Assembly (NCBI GenBank): GCA_036732565.1
Contig: DAINCF010000092.1
Location: forward strand, 1-17,257
DNA from: JAIVJN01 sp036732565
Lineage (GTDB): Bacteria > Acidobacteriota > Vicinamibacteria > Vicinamibacterales > UBA2999
Direction: 5' to 3'
DNA length: 17,257 nucleotides
Part shown: positions 14,102 through 17,257 of the stretch, in pieces
How the letters are laid out: each line of letters starts with the position of its first letter
Position numbering within the stretch: position 1 is the stretch's first letter
Program-made: the position numbers and the translations under genes
The notes under the pieces: model-generated
What the model was told of the DNA's origin: nothing
Database searches by the model: none
Seen by the model: only the letters and a program-made list of their open reading frames with translations

Positions 14102-15613
14102 ATGAGAGTCCGTTTCGCTCCCTCTCCCACCGGCCATCTCCACGTCGGCAACGCGCGGACCGCGTTGTTCAACTGGCTGCTCGCCCGGCGGCACGGCGGC
14201 ACGTTCCTCCTCCGGGTCGAGGACACGGACGTCGAGCGCTCCAGCCGCGAATCCGAGCGCGCGATTGTCGACGACCTGCGGTGGATGGGGTTGGACTGGG
14301 ATGAAGGTGTCGACGCGGGGGGCCAGGACGGCCCCTACCGGCAGTCGGAGCGTCTCGACATCTATCGTGAGCACACCGAGCGATTGCTCGCGAGCGGGGC
14401 CGCGTACTACTGCTTCTGCTCGGAGGAGACGCTCGAAGCGGATCGCCAGGCGCGGCTGACGGCAGGGCTGCCGCCAAAGTACTCCGGCCGGTGCCGAGGG
14501 ATTCCTGCCGAAGTGGCGGCCAAGCGTCGCCGCTCCGGGGAACCCGCGGTCGTCCGGCTGCGCGTGCCCGAGCATCGCGACGTGTCGTTCAAGGATCTCG
14601 TGCGCGGACCGGTCTCGTTCCACACCGACGTCATCGGCGATCCGGTGCTCGTCCGCTCCGACGGCATGCCGGCCTACAACTTCGTGGTCGTGATCGACGA
14701 TCATCTGATGCGCATCACGCACATCGTCCGCGGCGAGGATCACATCTCCAATACGCCGCGGCAGGTGCTGCTGTACGAGGCGTTCGGCTGGACGCCGCCG
14801 GCGTTCGCGCATCTGTCGCTCGTGCTGGGGCCCGATCACGCGCCGCTCTCGAAACGGCACGGCGCCACTTCGGTCGCGGAGTTTCGCGCCAAGGGCTACT
14901 TGCCCGAGGCGCTGAGCAATTACCTGGCGCTCATCGGGTGGTCGCCGGGAGAGGGGGAGGAACTGCTGCCGCTGGCGGAGCTCGCGCGCAGGTTCGATCT
15001 CGCCCACGTCGGGCACAGCGCCGGTGTGTTCGACGAGCAGAAGCTGGCGTGGGCGAATCGCCACTACTTGAAGCAGTCCCTGCCCGGGACGCTCGTGGAC
15101 CTCAGCGAGCCGTTCCTGCGCCAGCACTCGATGGTCGTCGGGACATTGACCGACGCGGCGCGCGAGTGGCTCGCGTTCGTCGTGCCGCCGATAGCCGCGT
15201 CCGTGGATCGGCTGTCGGAGATTCCAGAGCGTTTGCGCACCGTGTTCTCTTTCGACGCGAGCAGCGCGCTTGGGCGCGACGAGATCCGCCGCGAGCTCGA
15301 GGAGCCCGAGGCGCGCCGGGCCGTCACGGTGCTCGCCGAGGATCTGGCGGCGTCGCCGCGTCTGGGCGACCGCGAGATCTTTCGCGCCGCCGTCGGGCGG
15401 GTGAAGGCCGTGACCGGACTCAAAGGCCGGGCGCTGCTGCACCCGATTCGCGTCGCGTTGACCGGCGAGCCGGCGGGTCCTGAGCTGGATCTGCTCGTGC
15501 CTGCGATCGATCGCGCCGCAGCGTTGTCGCCCGCGGACGGCCTGCAGGCGGTGACTGGCTGCCGCGAGCGCGCCCGAGCCATGGCCGACGCACTCCAACT
15601 CGGCGTGAATTGA
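14102..15613 (+). CDS. gltX: Glutamyl-tRNA synthetase
   Basis: This class I aminoacyl-tRNA synthetase charges tRNA-Glu (and possibly tRNA-Gln in a two-step pathway) in the cytoplasm. The 503-residue product is slightly longer than the usual 470 to 490. It has the HIGH-type signature as PTGHLHVGNART (HLHVG at 12-16), VRFAPSPTG at the N-terminus, LRVEDTD, and the KMSKR-type loop as LSKR (249-252). A cysteine cluster (C104, C106, then Y127 and C131) resembles the zinc site of many GluRS. The C-terminal half is the helical anticodon-binding domain. ATG at 14102 directly precedes the conserved N-terminus. Discriminating from non-discriminating specificity cannot be decided here. No gatCAB gene is in the window. 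Confidence 0.96.
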   Translation: MRVRFAPSPTGHLHVGNARTALFNWLLARRHGGTFLLRVEDTDVERSSRESERAIVDDLRWMGLDWDEGVDAGGQDGPYRQSERLDIYREHTERLLASGAAYYCFCSEETLEADRQARLTAGLPPKYSGRCRGIPAEVAAKRRRSGEPAVVRLRVPEHRDVSFKDLVRGPVSFHTDVIGDPVLVRSDGMPAYNFVVVIDDHLMRITHIVRGEDHISNTPRQVLLYEAFGWTPPAFAHLSLVLGPDHAPLSKRHGATSVAEFRAKGYLPEALSNYLALIGWSPGEGEELLPLAELARRFDLAHVGHSAGVFDEQKLAWANRHYLKQSLPGTLVDLSEPFLRQHSMVVGTLTDAAREWLAFVVPPIAASVDRLSEIPERLRTVFSFDASSALGRDEIRRELEEPEARRAVTVLAEDLAASPRLGDREIFRAAVGRVKAVTGLKGRALLHPIRVALTGEPAGPELDLLVPAIDRAAALSPADGLQAVTGCRERARAMADALQLGVN

Positions 15614-15615
15614 AT

Positions 15616-15670
15616 GGCCCCAGGTCATAGGCCCCTGGTTCCGAGCCGTAGAGCCCCAGGGCCCAAGGCG
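15616..15670. repeat. CCCCAGG/CCCAAGG-rich palindromic spacer between gltX and rlmB
   Basis: The 71-base gap holds GGCCCCAGG, GGCCCCTGG, GCCCCAGGG and GCCCAAGG in mixed orientations. CCCTGG 15633-15638 pairs with CCAGGG 15656-15661, and CCAGG 15620-15624 with CCTGG 15634-15638. The words resemble the CCCCAAG tandem upstream of gltX, so the two may belong to one repeat family. No terminator-like U-tract is present. Confidence 0.5.
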
Positions 15671-15684
15671 CGGGTCGCACGCCC

Positions 15685-16410
15685 ATGCTGATCTACGGCA
15701 TCAACCCCGTGCTCGAGGCGCTGCGCCGAGGGCGCGTCAAGCAGATTCAGGTTGCGGATTACACCGGCGACCGTCTGATGCGCGTGCTCGACGAAGCCGC
15801 CGGGCGTGGCGTGCCGATTCGGCGCGTCACGCGCGACGCCCTCGAGCGCGTCGCCGGCGACCGCCCGCATCAGGGTATCGTCGCCGATGTCACCGGGCCG
15901 CCGACCGTGACCTTGACCGACCTCGCGCAGGCGGCAGGTCAGGCGCCGCTCATCGTGGTGCTCGACGAAATCGAAGATCCGCAGAACGTCGGCGCGATCC
16001 TGCGGTCGGTCGATGCGGCCGGCGCCAGCGGCGTCGTGCGGCAGACGCGGCGGGCGGCGCCGTTGACGGGCGCCGCGGCGAAGGCGTCGGCGGGCGCCAT
16101 CCACCACGTGCGCGTGGCGGAGGTCGTCAATGTCGCCCGCGCGATCGAGGAGCTCAAGACCGCGGGCGTGTGGGTGGTGGGACTGGACGCGGCCGCTGAA
16201 AGGCCTTACTATGATTTGGATCTAACGCTGCCGACCGCGCTGGTTGTCGGTGCCGAGGGCCATGGGCTCCGGCGTCTGGTGCGCGAACGGTGCGATCTCG
16301 TGGCCGCCATTCCCATGGGCGGTCACGTCAGCAGTCTCAATGTTTCGGCGGCCGCGGCCATCGTCTTGTTCGAAGCCGTGCGTCAGCGCCGAAGCCGGGG
16401 GAGGCTCTAG
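15685..16410 (+). CDS. rlmB: 23S rRNA 2'-O-methyltransferase, SpoU/RlmB family
   Basis: A SPOUT-fold methyltransferase predicted to methylate the 2'-O of a conserved guanosine (G2251 in Escherichia coli numbering) of 23S rRNA. The 241-residue product begins with a small substrate-binding domain (IYGINPVLEALRRGRVKQI). It then carries the three SpoU motifs: LDEIEDPQNVGAILRS (about 93-108), VVGAEGHGLRRLVRERCD (about 188-205) and IPMGGHVSSLNVSAAAAI (about 210-227), which build the knotted SAM site. The ATG at 15685 precedes the N-terminal motif. The position downstream of gltX mirrors Bacillus, where rlmB (yacO) follows gltX and cysS; cysS is not seen here. The exact rRNA position is inferred from the family, since related SpoU enzymes can act on other sites. 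Confidence 0.92.
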   Translation: MLIYGINPVLEALRRGRVKQIQVADYTGDRLMRVLDEAAGRGVPIRRVTRDALERVAGDRPHQGIVADVTGPPTVTLTDLAQAAGQAPLIVVLDEIEDPQNVGAILRSVDAAGASGVVRQTRRAAPLTGAAAKASAGAIHHVRVAEVVNVARAIEELKTAGVWVVGLDAAAERPYYDLDLTLPTALVVGAEGHGLRRLVRERCDLVAAIPMGGHVSSLNVSAAAAIVLFEAVRQRRSRGRL

Positions 16411-16497
16411 GAAGTCAGAGTGCAAGGGGCAGGTGCCCGGTGCATTGCTGTGCGACCCATGCCGACATTACCCCGGAGGAGGAAACGAATCCCGCCT

Positions 16498-16516
16498 CCC
16501 GCGCCGGAGGCGCGGG
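16498..16516. terminator. Strong GC hairpin downstream of rlmB, terminator-like
   Basis: CCCGCGCC (16498-16505), a GGA loop, and GGCGCGGG (16509-16516) form a perfect 8-bp stem about 88 bases after the rlmB stop and ahead of the tRNA promoter. It is followed by AAAA rather than T residues, so it does not fit the classical intrinsic terminator. It may stop transcription in a factor-dependent way or simply be a 3'-end stabilising structure. Confidence 0.45.
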
Positions 16517-16551
16517 AAAAGCCATACCGCGCGGGAAAAAGTGACACGCTA

Positions 16552-16581
16552 TTGCATATCTGGCACAGGACGTGCTACCAT
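16552..16581 (+). promoter_or_regulatory. Sigma70-type promoter for the tRNA cluster
   Basis: TTGCAT (16552-16557) and TACCAT (16576-16581) are separated by 18 bases. A TG dinucleotide precedes the -10 hexamer (TGCTACCAT), an extended -10 arrangement. The predicted start would be about 7 bases upstream of the first tRNA-Thr base at 16596. This is the best promoter match in the window. Confidence 0.55.
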
Positions 16582-16595
16582 CCCTGTTTTGTCTG

Positions 16596-16672
16596 GCTGG
16601 CGTAGCTCAGTCCGGTAGAGCAGCTGATTTGTAATCAGCCGGTCGGGGGTTCAAATCCCTCCGCCAGCTCCA
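16596..16672 (+). tRNA. tRNA-Thr (anticodon TGT)
   Basis: All four arms can be drawn. The acceptor stem is GCTGGCG with CGCCAGC, the D arm GCTC/GAGC, the anticodon stem GCTGA/TCAGC around loop TTTGTAA, and the T arm has the TTCAAAT loop. The anticodon TGT is at 16630-16632 and reads ACA, and ACN, by wobble. The CCA end is encoded (16670-16672). It is the first gene of a cluster whose order matches thrU-tyrU-glyT-thrT of Escherichia coli. Confidence 0.97.
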
Positions 16673-16687
16673 CCGGAGCGCTTCCGG
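16673..16687. repeat. Hairpin immediately after tRNA-Thr(TGT)
   Basis: CCGGA (16673-16677) pairs with TCCGG (16683-16687) around a GCGCT loop, starting on the base after the encoded CCA. It may guide 3' processing of the tRNA precursor. The match is short. Confidence 0.35.
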
Positions 16688-16814
16688 CCACCTGCAGGGA
16701 CGGTCGAACACACGGAGCAATCCAACAAGTTCAGCGCGCGTGCGGCCGCATCGGCCTCATGGTGGCGTGTCGTCGGGCGGTGGGTCCCCGGCGCCCTCGG
16801 CGGGGCTCAGGGCA

Positions 16815-16836
16815 GTCCCGAGCGGAGTCGAGGGAC
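16815..16836. repeat. Imperfect palindrome GTCCC...GGGAC in the Thr-Tyr tRNA spacer
   Basis: GTCCC at 16815-16819 and GGGAC at 16832-16836 flank GAGCGGAGTCGA. From memory, the whole word (GAGCGGAGTCGAGGGA) resembles a short palindromic repeat found dispersed in bacteria of several phyla. Here it lies in the 197-base spacer between tRNA-Thr and tRNA-Tyr. Confidence 0.5.
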
Positions 16837-16837
16837 G

Positions 16838-16858
16838 CGCAACCGCGATGGGGTTGCG
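16838..16858. repeat. Seven-bp hairpin upstream of tRNA-Tyr
   Basis: CGCAACC (16838-16844) and GGTTGCG (16852-16858) are perfect complements with a 7-base loop, 11 bases before the first base of tRNA-Tyr. In the long precursor transcript this could be a processing or pausing structure. Confidence 0.5.
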
Positions 16859-16869
16859 AGCACTGAAAT

Positions 16870-16956
16870 GGGCAGGTGGCGGAGCGGTCAATCGCAGCAG
16901 ACTGTAAATCTGCCGCCCCAGTGGCTACGGAGGTTCAAATCCTCCCCTGCCCACCA
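16870..16956 (+). tRNA. tRNA-Tyr (anticodon GTA)
   Basis: This is a class II tRNA with an acceptor stem GGGCAGG/CCTGCCC, anticodon stem GCAGA/TCTGC around CTGTAAA (GTA at 16904-16906), and a long variable arm (about 16914-16930). The T loop is TTCAAAT and the CCA end is encoded at 16954-16956. The type II variable arm with GTA fits bacterial tRNA-Tyr. Confidence 0.96.
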
Positions 16957-17136
16957 ACCTTCGCCCGACGGAGCCGGCGCTTCGCGCCGCGGAGACGGGC
17001 TACGGTTGGCAAGCCAAGCGGTAGAACCACTTACGGCCGGTACGGAAAGGCGCAAGTAGGTAGGAAAAGAAGCGAGGCGCGACCCGCGGGCCTGCCCGCC
17101 GAAGCGCCGAGGAAGCGCCCAGGGCGAGGCGCGAAG

Positions 17137-17211
17137 GCGGGAGTAACTCAGTGGTAGAGTCACAGCCTTCCAAGCTGTTGGTCGCGGGTTCGATCCCCGT
17201 CTCCCGCTCCA
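17137..17211 (+). tRNA. tRNA-Gly (anticodon TCC)
   Basis: The acceptor stem is GCGGGAG with CTCCCGC. The anticodon stem is ACAGC/GCTGT around CTTCCAA, giving TCC at 17169-17171. The T loop is TTCGATC and the CCA end is encoded (17209-17211). The preceding 180-base spacer (16957-17136) shows no gene; it holds only short GC-rich palindromes. Confidence 0.96.
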
Positions 17212-17218
17212 AATCTTC

Positions 17219-17257
17219 GCTGATGTAGCTCAGTCGGTAGAGCGCGTCCTTGGTAAG
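17219..17257 (+). tRNA. tRNA-Thr (anticodon GGT), cut by the window edge
   Basis: The 5' half is visible: acceptor strand GCTGATG, D arm GCTC/GAGC, anticodon stem CGTCC and loop TTGGTAA, placing GGT at 17252-17254. The molecule is cut after the first base of the 3' anticodon strand. GGT reads ACC and ACT, complementing the TGT tRNA-Thr at the start of the cluster. The order suggests a tuf gene just outside. Confidence 0.9.

Noticed and set aside
14066..15628. 520-codon open frame antisense to gltX
   Set aside because: gltX carries all synthetase motifs over the same bases. The antisense product is Arg/His/Gln-rich with no recognisable domain.
16498..16540. Classical intrinsic terminator after rlmB
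   Set aside because: The 8-bp stem is strong but is followed by A rather than T residues on the coding strand. I kept it only as a terminator-like hairpin at low confidence.
16888..17212. Small minus-strand frames with peptides such as AGEDLNLRS and GIEPATNSLEG over the tRNAs
   Set aside because: These are well-known spurious translations of the antisense strands of tRNA-Tyr and tRNA-Gly.

Overview
The window is one contiguous stretch of a GC-rich bacterial chromosome. It consists of dense housekeeping genes with an accessory block in the middle. High GC content, a bifunctional ispDF, IorA/IorB-type molybdenum hydroxylase genes, ArnT-like glycosyltransferases and many short palindromic intergenic repeats suggest a member of the Acidobacteriota, possibly the Vicinamibacteria. 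This is inferred from general gene character. No rRNA or other marker in the window settles it.

Layout from left to right: the 3' part of alr (alanine racemase); radA; a membrane-anchored PIN/TRAM protein of the YacL type; plsC (acyltransferase). Then a convergent dedA, an 818-residue membrane protein with a central spermidine-synthase-like Rossmann domain, a convergent GT39/ArnT-like glycosyltransferase, a B3/B4-domain protein, and a two-subunit molybdenum hydroxylase (IorA/IorB type) whose large subunit is split by a one-base frameshift. Then ispDF (MEP isoprenoid pathway), gltX (glutamyl-tRNA synthetase), rlmB (23S rRNA 2'-O-methyltransferase) and a tRNA cluster Thr(TGT)-Tyr(GTA)-Gly(TCC)-Thr(GGT), the last cut by the window edge.

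The outer genes follow the classical order radA - yacL - ispD/ispF - gltX - rlmB known from Bacillus. The tRNA order is the one that precedes tufB in Escherichia coli. The window therefore looks like an ancient information-processing neighbourhood into which about 9.3 kb of accessory genes (plsC through the molybdenum hydroxylase) has been placed. The window ends just before a probable tuf - secE - nusG region.

The most unusual content is between and inside genes rather than a new multi-gene system. Nearly every intergenic gap holds a different palindromic or tandem repeat, including a nested inverted repeat of about 170 bp between convergent genes. One 57-bp palindrome appears to be inserted in frame inside dedA. 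Several genes have a TANNNT-like or TANTTG hexamer 11 to 14 bases upstream of the start codon and no Shine-Dalgarno sequence, which suggests leaderless transcripts. I found no CRISPR array, insertion sequence, phage gene, or convincing defence or biosynthetic system. No gap between genes exceeds 300 bases.
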